From Chloroherpetonaceae bacterium (GTDB lineage Bacteria > Bacteroidota > Chlorobiia > Chlorobiales > Thermochlorobacteraceae): DNA of 64,000 bases. The position numbers and the translations under genes were made by a program. The stretch spans positions 376,146-440,145 of the forward strand of contig JANRJQ010000010.1 in assembly GCA_033763895.1 (NCBI GenBank), read 5' to 3'. The notes beneath the pieces are model-generated. The model worked only from the letters and a program-made list of their open reading frames with translations. It made no database searches and was not told the origin of the DNA. Numbering within the stretch: position 1 is the stretch's first letter; every line of letters starts with the position of its first letter. Below, piece after piece: positions 7,698 to 16,375 of this stretch.

Positions 7698-9980
7698 TTA
7701 ATGTGCTTGTGGATTCGATCCGGATTTCTCACCGATAATACGCGTCAGCTCTGGAAAGAGTAAAGTGATTTTTGAATTCGCAAGGTTACAAAGATTATGA
7801 GGCTCACACTCTTCAACGATTTCGCCTTTTTCAAGAAAGTAAATCGTGTCGCTTCGTTGAAGCAACTCAGCATCGTGAGAAATGTTAATGACCGTCCACC
7901 CCATTTCAGAGAAGATGCCATCAATTATCGCCAATTTGATTCTTTCTTCAACGCCGGCAAAGGATTCGTCTAAAACAAGCAAGCGGGGACGAGCAACAAT
8001 TGCCCGGGCAAACATTAAGCGTCTGCCAAACGACACGGAAACATTGAGGCCATTGGGAAGCAATCGGCTTTTTAGCCCCTTTGGCAGTAGTTTAACTTCG
8101 TCTTTTAATTGAGACATTTCAATCGCCCATTCCAAATCGCTGTATTTGATATTTCTTCCAAGAAGAATGTTTTCTTCGACAGTGCCATCAAAAATTTGGT
8201 TGTCTTCCATAACAATTCCGGTAACCGAACGAACCCTGCGCCTATCCATTCGGCTGATATCATAATCGTTGAATTCTATTGAGCCGCTGGAAGAATCTTG
8301 CATCCCAACCAAAAGTGAGACTAAGGCACTTTTACCGGAGCCGCTTTCCCCTACCAAAGAAATATTTTTTGCACTAGGAATGTGAAGATTGATGTTTCTC
8401 AAAATCGGTTTTCCATTGGAAGCTACAAGCGTAACCGATTCCATTTTAACATCGATTGGTTTGTCGAATAAAGGCCCAAATTCGCCGCCAACTGGTTCAA
8501 TGGGTTTATCCGTGATATGTGAAACTTTATCAATCGCTGTAAAAAGGTCGTAATGCGATTCAAATTGTTCAATCAATTTTTCGATTGCAGAAAGCATTGA
8601 AACCAAAACCAATTCAGCAGCGACCAATTCACCAATGGTGAGTTGACGCTCAATAACCAAAGAACCTCCGATTCCTAAAATTCCAACCGTCGCAAAAGCT
8701 CGAAACACAACACTTCCTGCAATTTGGCGCATCAAAACTTTGAAGTGATCGTGTCTGGCTCGAATGTAATCAATGGCGAAAGCATCAATTCGCTCATATA
8801 CAAATTCAGGCGTTGAATAAAGCTTAAAGCTTTTTTGACATCGTGCAATTTCTTCTAACCAAGAAGCAATCGCGTATTTTTTTTTGGATTCTGCGATGCT
8901 GGTAGTTAATCCTCCGCGACCTAAAAGAAAAACCAAGAGAGGGATAAAAATGAACAAAGAAACGTTAAACAGAAGGAAAAAAGGATGATAAACCGCAAGA
9001 AGAATTAAACCGATGACCGTGACTAAAATGGAACTTAACCCGTCCAGAAAAAACTTACCTACCGATTTTTGAATCGTAAGAATATCAAAAAAACGGTTCA
9101 TAACTTCAGGAGTATATTCCCCAAGAAGTGCTGTATGCTTAATGTTTGGAAGACGATGGGCAATTTCAAAAGTGGTTCTTACAAAGATTCGACGTTGCAA
9201 AATATCGACAACATAGCGTTGCATCACTTCAAAGACGCCGACAAGCAAAAGTCCTATCGCAATAACAAAACACATAACAAAGAGCTGTGTTGTAAAAACG
9301 CCGAGCGTTATCGAGTTAACAATCGCTGAAGCTGAAAGCGGTACAACAAGTGACATCAGTCCAATAACAACTGCATAGGCAATTACCACCAATATGTCAC
9401 GGCGTTCTTCATTCCACATCCTTGTTAATCGATTTAAAATAAGTGCGGTAACATTGTGATGGTGATCGTCGTGTCCCTCGTGCCCGTGTGTGTGATGCTC
9501 TTTCATTTTGCTGTGATCCTTTTTAACTTCAGCGCCTTGCTCATCGCTTGTCATGAACGACCTTGTGAGTCCTTCGCAAAGAATTATTGTTACTGCTTGC
9601 TTACCTAAGAAAATTTCTTCCGGCTTAATTTTGGATTGTACTGTTGGATTGAAGGTGGTACAAAGGGCCTCATCCCTCGATAAAGATTCAATCCAAATGA
9701 TTTTCTTTCCAACTTTGACCAAAAATTTATCGATAGGCTGATTTGTAATATCATCTTTTTGAAGTGAGAGTTTTCGCATCAAGAATCCGCAACTGATGCC
9801 GGTTTTAAGAATCGTGTCAAATATTGTGTCGTCGTTAATGTTAAGTTCCCTTAAGTAGGCGTGAGATGTGGCCGCAGTCATCGAAGAGTGAAACCGCAGC
9901 GAAAGGAACTCAAACACATCAATTGCTTGGAGTTCAAACGAAGTTCCATTCTGACTATAAGATGTCGATTGATTCATCAT
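7698..9980 (-). CDS. Export ABC transporter (membrane + ATPase fusion) with His-rich segment and atypical ATPase motifs
   Basis: About 760 residues in the HlyB/LapB-type order: an N-terminal domain of about 150 residues, weakly like the C39-like domain of type I secretion ABC proteins, a His-rich stretch (about 153-172, EHHTHGHEGHDDHHHN), a six-helix membrane domain, and a C-terminal ATPase domain. Walker A (GESGSGKS, near residue 540), Walker B (LLVLDES) and the H-loop His are intact. The Q-loop Gln is replaced by Glu (VMEDNQIF), the signature LSGGQ reads VSVSF, and the D-loop reads AGVE. I chose the ATG pair at 9980/9977; a GTG at 10055 would add 25 residues. First gene of the export operon, divergent from obgE. 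Confidence 0.85.
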   Translation of the reverse strand: MMNQSTSYSQNGTSFELQAIDVFEFLSLRFHSSMTAATSHAYLRELNINDDTIFDTILKTGISCGFLMRKLSLQKDDITNQPIDKFLVKVGKKIIWIESLSRDEALCTTFNPTVQSKIKPEEIFLGKQAVTIILCEGLTRSFMTSDEQGAEVKKDHSKMKEHHTHGHEGHDDHHHNVTALILNRLTRMWNEERRDILVVIAYAVVIGLMSLVVPLSASAIVNSITLGVFTTQLFVMCFVIAIGLLLVGVFEVMQRYVVDILQRRIFVRTTFEIAHRLPNIKHTALLGEYTPEVMNRFFDILTIQKSVGKFFLDGLSSILVTVIGLILLAVYHPFFLLFNVSLFIFIPLLVFLLGRGGLTTSIAESKKKYAIASWLEEIARCQKSFKLYSTPEFVYERIDAFAIDYIRARHDHFKVLMRQIAGSVVFRAFATVGILGIGGSLVIERQLTIGELVAAELVLVSMLSAIEKLIEQFESHYDLFTAIDKVSHITDKPIEPVGGEFGPLFDKPIDVKMESVTLVASNGKPILRNINLHIPSAKNISLVGESGSGKSALVSLLVGMQDSSSGSIEFNDYDISRMDRRRVRSVTGIVMEDNQIFDGTVEENILLGRNIKYSDLEWAIEMSQLKDEVKLLPKGLKSRLLPNGLNVSVSFGRRLMFARAIVARPRLLVLDESFAGVEERIKLAIIDGIFSEMGWTVINISHDAELLQRSDTIYFLEKGEIVEECEPHNLCNLANSKITLLFPELTRIIGEKSGSNPQAH

Positions 9981-10257
9981 ATTCAAATCGATAATGAATG
10001 TTCTTGAAAATTTTTTAATGTAGTAATTAAGCGGATTTTCGAAAACCACATGCACTTACTTAAACAAAAAGTGGAATCAAACATCCAAATTTATTGAATC
10101 GAATGAGTCTTGTTATATACAATTTTTCATTATTAAAAATTTCTTAATTAATCGAAAGTGTAAATATTTTCTCTTTGAAACCTTCCCCGTAAAGTATCGG
10201 GTAATTCTTATAATAAATCGATTATCTTTAGGGCTTAATAAATTAATCGAAGAATAG

Positions 10258-11328
10258 ATGCTTATTGATAGCGCGAAAATAACCATTAAAGCCGGAGATG
10301 GTGGTGATGGGGTAATTGGATTTCGCAGAGAAAAATATGTTCCAAAAGGAGGGCCGGACGGTGGGGACGGCGGAAAAGGTGGCGATATTTATGTGCAAGC
10401 AGACCGGAATTTGACAACCTTAATGGACTTCAGGTATAAACAATATTATAAAGCAGAGAGTGGAAGAAAAGGTCAGGGGTCAAGAAAAACAGGGCTTAGT
10501 GGAGATGACTTTATTCTCAAAGTGCCTGTTGGTACATTAATAAAAGATTTTGAGACTGATGAGGTTCTTTGTGATTTGATTCATGACGGAGAAAAAGTTT
10601 GTCTTGCAAAGGGCGGAAAAGGAGGTTTAGGGAATCAACATTTTGCAACCCCTTCGAATCGAGCGCCTCGTCATGCGACAAAAGGCGAAGTCGGTGAAGA
10701 AAAAACCATTCAACTTGAGCTTAAAATGCTTGCAGATGTTGGCCTCGTTGGTTTCCCCAATGCCGGAAAATCCACCTTGATTTCAAAGTTAAGTGCAGCC
10801 CGTCCAAAAATTGCAGATTATCCATTTACAACACTTGAACCAAATCTTGGTATTGTTCATCATAAAGATTATCAAACTTTTGTAATAGCCGATATCCCCG
10901 GAATCATTGAAGGTGCTTCGGAAGGAAAAGGCTTAGGGATTAAATTTCTTAAGCATATTGAACGCACAAAAATTCTTGCGTTACTCATTCCTGCAACAAC
11001 CGAAAAAATCAAAAATGAATATGAAACTCTTTTGAATGAATTGGAGCATTACAATCCACAAATGCTGGAAAAACCAAGAGTACTTGTTATTACCAAAATT
11101 GATTCAAAGCCACAAAAATTTAAAGTCCCAAAAATCAAAGGGGTTAAAATACACTCGATTAGCAGTATTACTGGAGAAGGCCTTGATGACCTGATCGACA
11201 TTTTTTGGCAACAAATCCAAATAAAAAAGTCGAAAGAAGAACAAGAGAGTTTGAGTTATGTTTCTGAAACGCGAGAGGATGCTTTTGAACTTTCGCTTAA
11301 TCAGTCTAACTTCAAAAAGAAAATTTAA
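10258..11328 (+). CDS. obgE: Obg-family GTPase ObgE/CgtA
   Basis: Essential ribosome-associated GTPase involved in 50S assembly and stress control. The glycine-rich Obg fold fills residues 1-158 (AGDGGDGVIGFRREKYVP and GGDGGKGGD). The G domain follows with the P-loop GFPNAGKS (165-172), switch II DIPG (212-215) and TKID for guanine recognition. The protein is 356 residues and lacks the longer C-terminal OCT domain seen in some species; its last 30 residues are acidic and unstructured-looking. It heads a plus-strand pair with HPr, 16 bp upstream of it. Confidence 0.96.
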   Translation: MLIDSAKITIKAGDGGDGVIGFRREKYVPKGGPDGGDGGKGGDIYVQADRNLTTLMDFRYKQYYKAESGRKGQGSRKTGLSGDDFILKVPVGTLIKDFETDEVLCDLIHDGEKVCLAKGGKGGLGNQHFATPSNRAPRHATKGEVGEEKTIQLELKMLADVGLVGFPNAGKSTLISKLSAARPKIADYPFTTLEPNLGIVHHKDYQTFVIADIPGIIEGASEGKGLGIKFLKHIERTKILALLIPATTEKIKNEYETLLNELEHYNPQMLEKPRVLVITKIDSKPQKFKVPKIKGVKIHSISSITGEGLDDLIDIFWQQIQIKKSKEEQESLSYVSETREDAFELSLNQSNFKKKI

Positions 11329-11344
11329 TTCTGAAATCCGATTC

Positions 11345-11611
11345 ATGATTGTTCGAGAAGTTGTTGTTAAAAATAAAGCTGGTTTACATACTCGCCCGTC
11401 CGCAGCACTGGCGAAACTTGCTGAAAAGTATAAATCTGATTTTTTTATCGAAAAGGATGGGATAGAAGTCAATGCAAAATCGGTTATCGGAATTATGACT
11501 TTGGCTGTTCCAAAAGGGACAAAGTTAACGCTGAAATTTAATGGTTCTGATGAAAGCGAAGCTTCAGATGCGGTTGTAAAACTCTTTGAAAGCGGTTTTG
11601 GCGAGATATAA
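11345..11611 (+). CDS. HPr-family phosphocarrier protein
   Basis: An 88-residue HPr. The active-site histidine is His15 in AGLHTRPSA, and the regulatory serine is Ser46 in AKSVIGIM, both at the exact canonical positions. HPr carries phosphate between PEP, Enzyme I and sugar EII proteins; phosphorylation of Ser46 by HPr kinase serves regulation. No Enzyme I, EII or HPr kinase gene is visible in this window. Its location just behind obgE suggests a regulatory rather than sugar-uptake role, which is inference. I took the ATG at 11345; the frame continues 29 codons upstream, but that part overlaps obgE and has no HPr character. Confidence 0.92.
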   Translation: MIVREVVVKNKAGLHTRPSAALAKLAEKYKSDFFIEKDGIEVNAKSVIGIMTLAVPKGTKLTLKFNGSDESEASDAVVKLFESGFGEI

Positions 11612-11678
11612 CAACTTAATTTAAGTTGCGCCGTTAGAATAGATTTTAAAGAAACTATGAACAATTCTATCGGCTAAA

Positions 11679-13871
11679 ATGGCGCTTTCATATACCCCTT
11701 CTAAGGGAATTCGCAAATATTGCATCATTTCCTTTTTTATTGCCTTTCTTTTATTCCTCCCAAATCTAGTGTATGCACAAATAAGTAAACCAGATACAAT
11801 GGTGGCTTATCCATTCAGCATTCATAGTCAAGAAAAAATTTCACTGGATGGAAAGTTGGATGAAGTGTTATGGCAAAAAGCAATAAGGATAACGAATTTT
11901 ACCCAAAGAAATTTGGTCGAGGGTGAACCGGCAACCGAAAGAACGGAGGTTGCCGTGCTTTACGATGAGGAAAATTTATACTTTGGAATTTGGTCTTATG
12001 ATTCCTACCCCGAAAAAATTGTGGCCTTTGAGCAGAGACGCGATTTCTCTTGGTGGCGTGAAGACAATTTTAATATTATTCTCGACACTTATCACGATAA
12101 AAGAAACGGATATTTGTTTGTGACAAACCCAAATGGTGCAAGAGCAGATGCATTAATTATAGATAACGGCGTCGGGTTTAATGTTGATTGGAATGGGGTT
12201 TGGGATGCTGCTTCAACACGAACTGAATTCGGCTGGTTTGCTGAAATAAAGATTCCATTTACAACCTTAAAGTTCAGTGAACAAGAAGAGCAGATTTGGG
12301 GAATCAATTTTGAAAGAAACATTCGTCATAAAAGAGAACAAGTTCAATGGCAAGGATGGGCTCGAGATGCATCCATTGAGCAACTCAATCGCGCAGGAAC
12401 TTTGGTGAATCTTAGAGGATTGAAAAGCACAAACTTATTGGAGTTAAAACCTTACCTACTTTCTGGTGTCCAACAAGAAAGTAACAAAAGCATCGATTGG
12501 CAAAGGAATATTGGAGCTGACTTAAACTACCTTTTTACGCCCACCTTAAAATTGAATCTTACGGCTAATACGGATTTTGCGCAAGTCGAAGCTGATCAAG
12601 CACAGATTAATTTCACCAGATTTCCACTATTCTTTCCTGAAAAGAGAGAGTTCTTTTTGGAAGGAAGAGATTATTTCGATTTTGGCACCGATGCCTTAGG
12701 ATTTTACAGTCGCCGAATTGGACTTTCTGATAACGGATTGCCCATCCCAATTCTTGCCGGCGCAAGACTTTTGGGAAAAGCGGGGAGCACAACATTGGGA
12801 GTGATCTCAATGCAAACTGCCGCTCAAGACACACAAAGGAGTGTCAATTATGGTGCTTATAGCTTTCGTCAAGATATTTTCGATCAATCTCGGGTAGGAG
12901 TTATCGCGACAAGTAAAATAGAAAGCAATCGGCAAAACTATGTTTATGGATTGAACACAAGGCTTGCAACCGATCAATTTTTGGGAAATAAGAATTTAGT
13001 TTTTGAATCAGCTTTTGCACAGTCCTATACCTCCGATTCTACCAATAAAATCGGAAACACGTTCAATTTTGGAATCCGTTACCCCAACGATTTAATTAGT
13101 ATGCGTGCCGATTTTTCAAAACTCGATTCCCGATTTAATCCTGAGGTTGGATTTGTGGGAAGAAATAACTACAAAAGCGCGTTGTTTGCATGCGATATCA
13201 ACCCGAGGCCTAATATTGATGGAATTCAGCAAATTTTTTTCACACCCCTTTTTGCCAATTTTTTTTGGAATGATTTAACCGGAGCAAGGGAATCTGCTGT
13301 ACTTGCTGGGTCGCCTTTTGGGATTCAGTTGAATTCGGGCGATTCTTTTTGGGTTTGGATTGAGCATCAAACGGATATCCCACCTGAAGATTTTCCTTTA
13401 GGAAGAAATATTTTGATTCAGGCTGGTGAATACAATTTCACTCGATATGAACTTAACGCGGAAACCTTTGACGGTCGTTGGGTATCGGGTTATGGTGGGG
13501 TGAGTTGGGGAGATTATTATGGCGGGACTCGTTTGAATTTCAATGTCGGGACTTCGTTTCGATTAAGCCGCTTTATCACTTTTGACTTTGAATATCAACA
13601 TAATGAGTTACGCTTCGAAAGTGGGAAAATATTTACTAACCAAATCATTAGCCGTACTGAATTTTCGATGTCTCCAAAGTTTTTCGGTGGACTATTTGCA
13701 CAGTGGAACGATAATGATAACCAAGCCTTGCTTAACTTCCGCTTGACTTGGATTCCTACCATCGGAACCGACTTCTTTTTTGTTTTTACTCAATCATTCA
13801 ATACCGACCAAACGATCCGCTCTAATGGCGTAAGCGTACTGGCCAAATTGGTTTGGCGGTTTATCATTTGA
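11679..13871 (+). CDS. DUF5916 outer-membrane beta-barrel protein with CBM9-like N-terminal domain
   Basis: A 730-residue exported protein. A signal peptide covers about residues 12-33 (cleavage near VYAQ). Next is a carbohydrate-binding family 9-like domain (about 45-240: ISLDGKLDEVLWQKA, the aromatic motif WWREDNFNIILD). The rest is a Tyr/Phe-rich alternating pattern typical of an outer-membrane barrel, ending in WRFII. This is the domain order of DUF5916 proteins common in Bacteroidota, whose function is unproven; ligand binding or uptake at the cell surface is an inference. It lies 7 bp before the GlmU-like gene. Confidence 0.83.
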   Translation: MALSYTPSKGIRKYCIISFFIAFLLFLPNLVYAQISKPDTMVAYPFSIHSQEKISLDGKLDEVLWQKAIRITNFTQRNLVEGEPATERTEVAVLYDEENLYFGIWSYDSYPEKIVAFEQRRDFSWWREDNFNIILDTYHDKRNGYLFVTNPNGARADALIIDNGVGFNVDWNGVWDAASTRTEFGWFAEIKIPFTTLKFSEQEEQIWGINFERNIRHKREQVQWQGWARDASIEQLNRAGTLVNLRGLKSTNLLELKPYLLSGVQQESNKSIDWQRNIGADLNYLFTPTLKLNLTANTDFAQVEADQAQINFTRFPLFFPEKREFFLEGRDYFDFGTDALGFYSRRIGLSDNGLPIPILAGARLLGKAGSTTLGVISMQTAAQDTQRSVNYGAYSFRQDIFDQSRVGVIATSKIESNRQNYVYGLNTRLATDQFLGNKNLVFESAFAQSYTSDSTNKIGNTFNFGIRYPNDLISMRADFSKLDSRFNPEVGFVGRNNYKSALFACDINPRPNIDGIQQIFFTPLFANFFWNDLTGARESAVLAGSPFGIQLNSGDSFWVWIEHQTDIPPEDFPLGRNILIQAGEYNFTRYELNAETFDGRWVSGYGGVSWGDYYGGTRLNFNVGTSFRLSRFITFDFEYQHNELRFESGKIFTNQIISRTEFSMSPKFFGGLFAQWNDNDNQALLNFRLTWIPTIGTDFFFVFTQSFNTDQTIRSNGVSVLAKLVWRFII

Positions 13872-13877
13872 TTTTAT

Positions 13878-15113
13878 ATGAAAATTGTTCTCTTCGAAGA
13901 CGATGCTGTATTGAATTTTTTTCCTTTAGCCGTCTTAAAACCGATTACCGAATTGGTGCTTGGGATTTCCACTTTAAGAGAAAAAGCCGAAAAGCATTTT
14001 GCTTCTCCTGCGCTTCTTATCCGTAAACAGTTGCGGCCGTATTGGAGGGAAGTTCTTGGAGATCGAATATTAACCTCACCTCTTGATACAGACGAATTAA
14101 TATTTGTGAATGCGCGTTGCATTGTCGATCATAAATTTGCGTTTGGTCTTTTCGCTTTATTTGATTCTGGTGAAATGGCAATGAATACAGCCCTTTTCAA
14201 TGGAGCGCAGCCTGTATGTTTTCGTGTCAATCCTAAAACTTTTTTTGGAAATGAGTTCCCCGACACAGTTTCGGCTTCCTCTCTCTCATTTGGGATGAAG
14301 ATTCGGCAAACCGATGCGCAATTAATCTCATTCCCTTGGGAATTGATCCGATTGCATCCACAAACTTTTATTCGTGAAGCTGCGATTTATCCTGCAATGG
14401 GAAATGTATTGGGAAGAGTTCATCCAAGTGCGGTGCTTGTCAATCCTTCATGCATTTTTATTGGTGAGGGTGCTGACATTAAAGCTGGAGTGGTGCTAGA
14501 TGCCGAAGATGGATTTATCATTGTGGAAAAGGATGCCGTGGTAATGCCAAATTCGGTTTTGATGAATAATGTATTTATCGGAAAGAAATCTACCGTAAAA
14601 ATAGCTGCAAAAATTTATGATCATGTTTATATCGGAGAGCGATGCAAAGCGGGCGGGGAGATTGAGGACAGCATTATGGAATCTTACTCCAATAAACAGC
14701 ATGAAGGATTTTTGGGACATTCTTATATCTCCCATTGGTGCAATTTAGGAGCAGACACTAATACCTCAGATCTAAAGAACAACTACAGCACGGTTCGGAT
14801 GACATTCGGGAAAAAAGAAATTGATACCAAAATGCAATTTTTAGGACTCTTAATGGGCGAGCATTCAAAATCGTCGATTAACACAATGTTCAACACCGGA
14901 ACTATCGTTGGAATTTCATCAAACATTTTTGGAAATGGATTTCCACCAAAAAAAGTAGGCTCTTTTCAATGGGGCGGGGCAGAAGGATTTACATTATACC
15001 AAATTGAAAAAGCCCTCGAAACTGCACGCGCCGTGATGAAACGAAGAGGAATTGAAATGACTGAATCTTACGAAAAATTAATCCGAGTTACTTACGCCAC
15101 ATTAAGTGAATAG
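13878..15113 (+). CDS. GlmU-like protein (left-handed beta-helix, putative sugar nucleotidyltransferase)
   Basis: 411 residues. The N-terminal half resembles the nucleotidyltransferase-like region of the Bacteroidota GlmU-family (FEDDAVLNFFPLAVLKPITEL) but has no visible GxGTR-type nucleotide-binding loop. From about residue 165 a hexapeptide-repeat left-handed beta-helix follows (AVLVNPSCIFIGEGADIKAG and later turns), with a histidine/asparagine-rich section (HSYISHWCNLGADTNTSDLKN) like the acetyl-CoA site region of GlmU. A role in UDP-sugar or cell-wall precursor synthesis is likely, but substrate and even activity are unproven. Converges on tsaB with an 18 bp gap. Confidence 0.75.
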   Translation: MKIVLFEDDAVLNFFPLAVLKPITELVLGISTLREKAEKHFASPALLIRKQLRPYWREVLGDRILTSPLDTDELIFVNARCIVDHKFAFGLFALFDSGEMAMNTALFNGAQPVCFRVNPKTFFGNEFPDTVSASSLSFGMKIRQTDAQLISFPWELIRLHPQTFIREAAIYPAMGNVLGRVHPSAVLVNPSCIFIGEGADIKAGVVLDAEDGFIIVEKDAVVMPNSVLMNNVFIGKKSTVKIAAKIYDHVYIGERCKAGGEIEDSIMESYSNKQHEGFLGHSYISHWCNLGADTNTSDLKNNYSTVRMTFGKKEIDTKMQFLGLLMGEHSKSSINTMFNTGTIVGISSNIFGNGFPPKKVGSFQWGGAEGFTLYQIEKALETARAVMKRRGIEMTESYEKLIRVTYATLSE

Positions 15114-15131
15114 AAATTCACGAAAAGGTCT

Positions 15132-15872
15132 TTACATCTTTTTTGAAAAGACAGATTTATTACTTTTTCGAGCTTCGAATTCTTTGATGTAAAGAGGGAT
15201 GAGCGTTTCTGTATCAGCAAATTCTTTAGCCAAATATTTCTCACTTGCCCATTCGAGCATCGACTCCGCCGTAAGCCCTGTGAGAAGAAGAGGATCTAAA
15301 TCTGAAAAAAAACGCTGAGCTAAATTAGATTCTTTAACTACTAAATCGCATTTGGTTTGCTTTTCATTTTGTACTGCTTTTACGAGAGCAATAATTTCTG
15401 AAGCAGTTGCATATCCGGTATCAATCGCATCTTTGAACGCCCCTTCTTGAAATAAAGCATAGTAGAATTCCTCTGATTTTAAATGTTGAATAGCAAGTCT
15501 GTAGGCGATTGTTTTTTCTTGAAGTGGGCTTAAACTTAAACTATACCGATAGAACAGAGTTAAAGTAGGTAAAGCGATAATAGGCACTTCAAGGGCAAGC
15601 GAAAGCCCTTTTGCAACCGACATTCCAACACGTAGCGAAGTAAACGACCCCGGCCCTTGTGAAATCGCGATGGCATGTAAGTCTTTAGGCTCAAGGAGCG
15701 CTTCTTGCAATACCTCTGAAATCATTGGCACAATTACTTCAGAACTTCGAGTTGTTTCATTTGAGCTTTTCAAAAAAAACTGTTGCGGTTGTGTGGAATC
15801 GGATTTTAACACTGCAATAGAAAGTGGGCTTCCAGAAGATTCTATGGCAAGAATATTGAGGCGATGACTCAT
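15132..15872 (-). CDS. tsaB: tRNA threonylcarbamoyladenosine biosynthesis protein TsaB
   Basis: A 246-residue member of the ASKHA fold, partner of TsaD/TsaE/TsaC in making t6A37 of tRNAs that read ANN codons. Family marks are ILAIESSGSPLSIAVL at the N terminus and IAISQGPGSFTSLRVG near residue 70. TsaB itself is a pseudo-enzyme scaffold for TsaD. Its start codon overlaps the stop of the GNAT gene by one base (TAATG). None of the other t6A genes is in the window. Confidence 0.93.
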   Translation of the reverse strand: MSHRLNILAIESSGSPLSIAVLKSDSTQPQQFFLKSSNETTRSSEVIVPMISEVLQEALLEPKDLHAIAISQGPGSFTSLRVGMSVAKGLSLALEVPIIALPTLTLFYRYSLSLSPLQEKTIAYRLAIQHLKSEEFYYALFQEGAFKDAIDTGYATASEIIALVKAVQNEKQTKCDLVVKESNLAQRFFSDLDPLLLTGLTAESMLEWASEKYLAKEFADTETLIPLYIKEFEARKSNKSVFSKKM

Positions 15873-16375
15873 TATAAAATCGATTTCAATTCTTTCTCTA
15901 AGCGTATCAAATCATTCTCTTCGAGCCGATAAGAATACCATTCTTTCATTCTTTTGGCTCCAAGCTTTTCGTAAAAATCTATAGCAATTTGATTCCAATC
16001 TAAAACCTGCCACTCAATTCTTCCGCATCCTCTTCTTTCTGCTTCTTTGACTAAAAACTGAAATGCAGTAAGACCCAACTTCAATTTTCGATATTCCGGC
16101 AGTACAAATAAATCCTCTAAATAAAGCGTCGGTTTCGCTAAAAAACTGGAATAGGTTTCAAAATAAATGATGTAACCCGAAGGCTTTTGTTCAAAAAGTA
16201 TAAGAGAAGAAAAGTATCGGGGGCTTTCAGAAAAGGCATCAGCTTTTAATCTTTTTTTTGCTGAATCATCAGGAGGCGTGAGCTTTTCATAATTTGCTAA
16301 TGAAACAATGAGCGAAAAAAAAACTTCGAAGTTTGAAGGTGTAACAGGAGCAATGTCTATGTGTTTAGTCGTCAT
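15872..16375 (-). CDS. GNAT-family N-acetyltransferase
   Basis: 167 residues with the GNAT fold. The beta-4 strand YLEDLFVLPEYRKLKLG leads into the acetyl-CoA pyrophosphate loop, then RIEWQVLDWNQIAIDFYEKLGA and the C-terminal W-YRL strand. This combination resembles spermidine/diamine acetyltransferases (SSAT-like) more than RimI, but the substrate cannot be read from sequence. The gene overlaps its upstream neighbour by four bases (ATGA) and tsaB by one base, so the three genes form a translationally coupled string. Confidence 0.83.
   Translation of the reverse strand: MTTKHIDIAPVTPSNFEVFFSLIVSLANYEKLTPPDDSAKKRLKADAFSESPRYFSSLILFEQKPSGYIIYFETYSSFLAKPTLYLEDLFVLPEYRKLKLGLTAFQFLVKEAERRGCGRIEWQVLDWNQIAIDFYEKLGAKRMKEWYSYRLEENDLIRLEKELKSIL

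Noticed and set aside
11612-11628. CAACTTAA-T-TTAAGTTG palindrome after HPr
   Set aside because: A loop of one base and no T-run; too short to call a terminator or operator.
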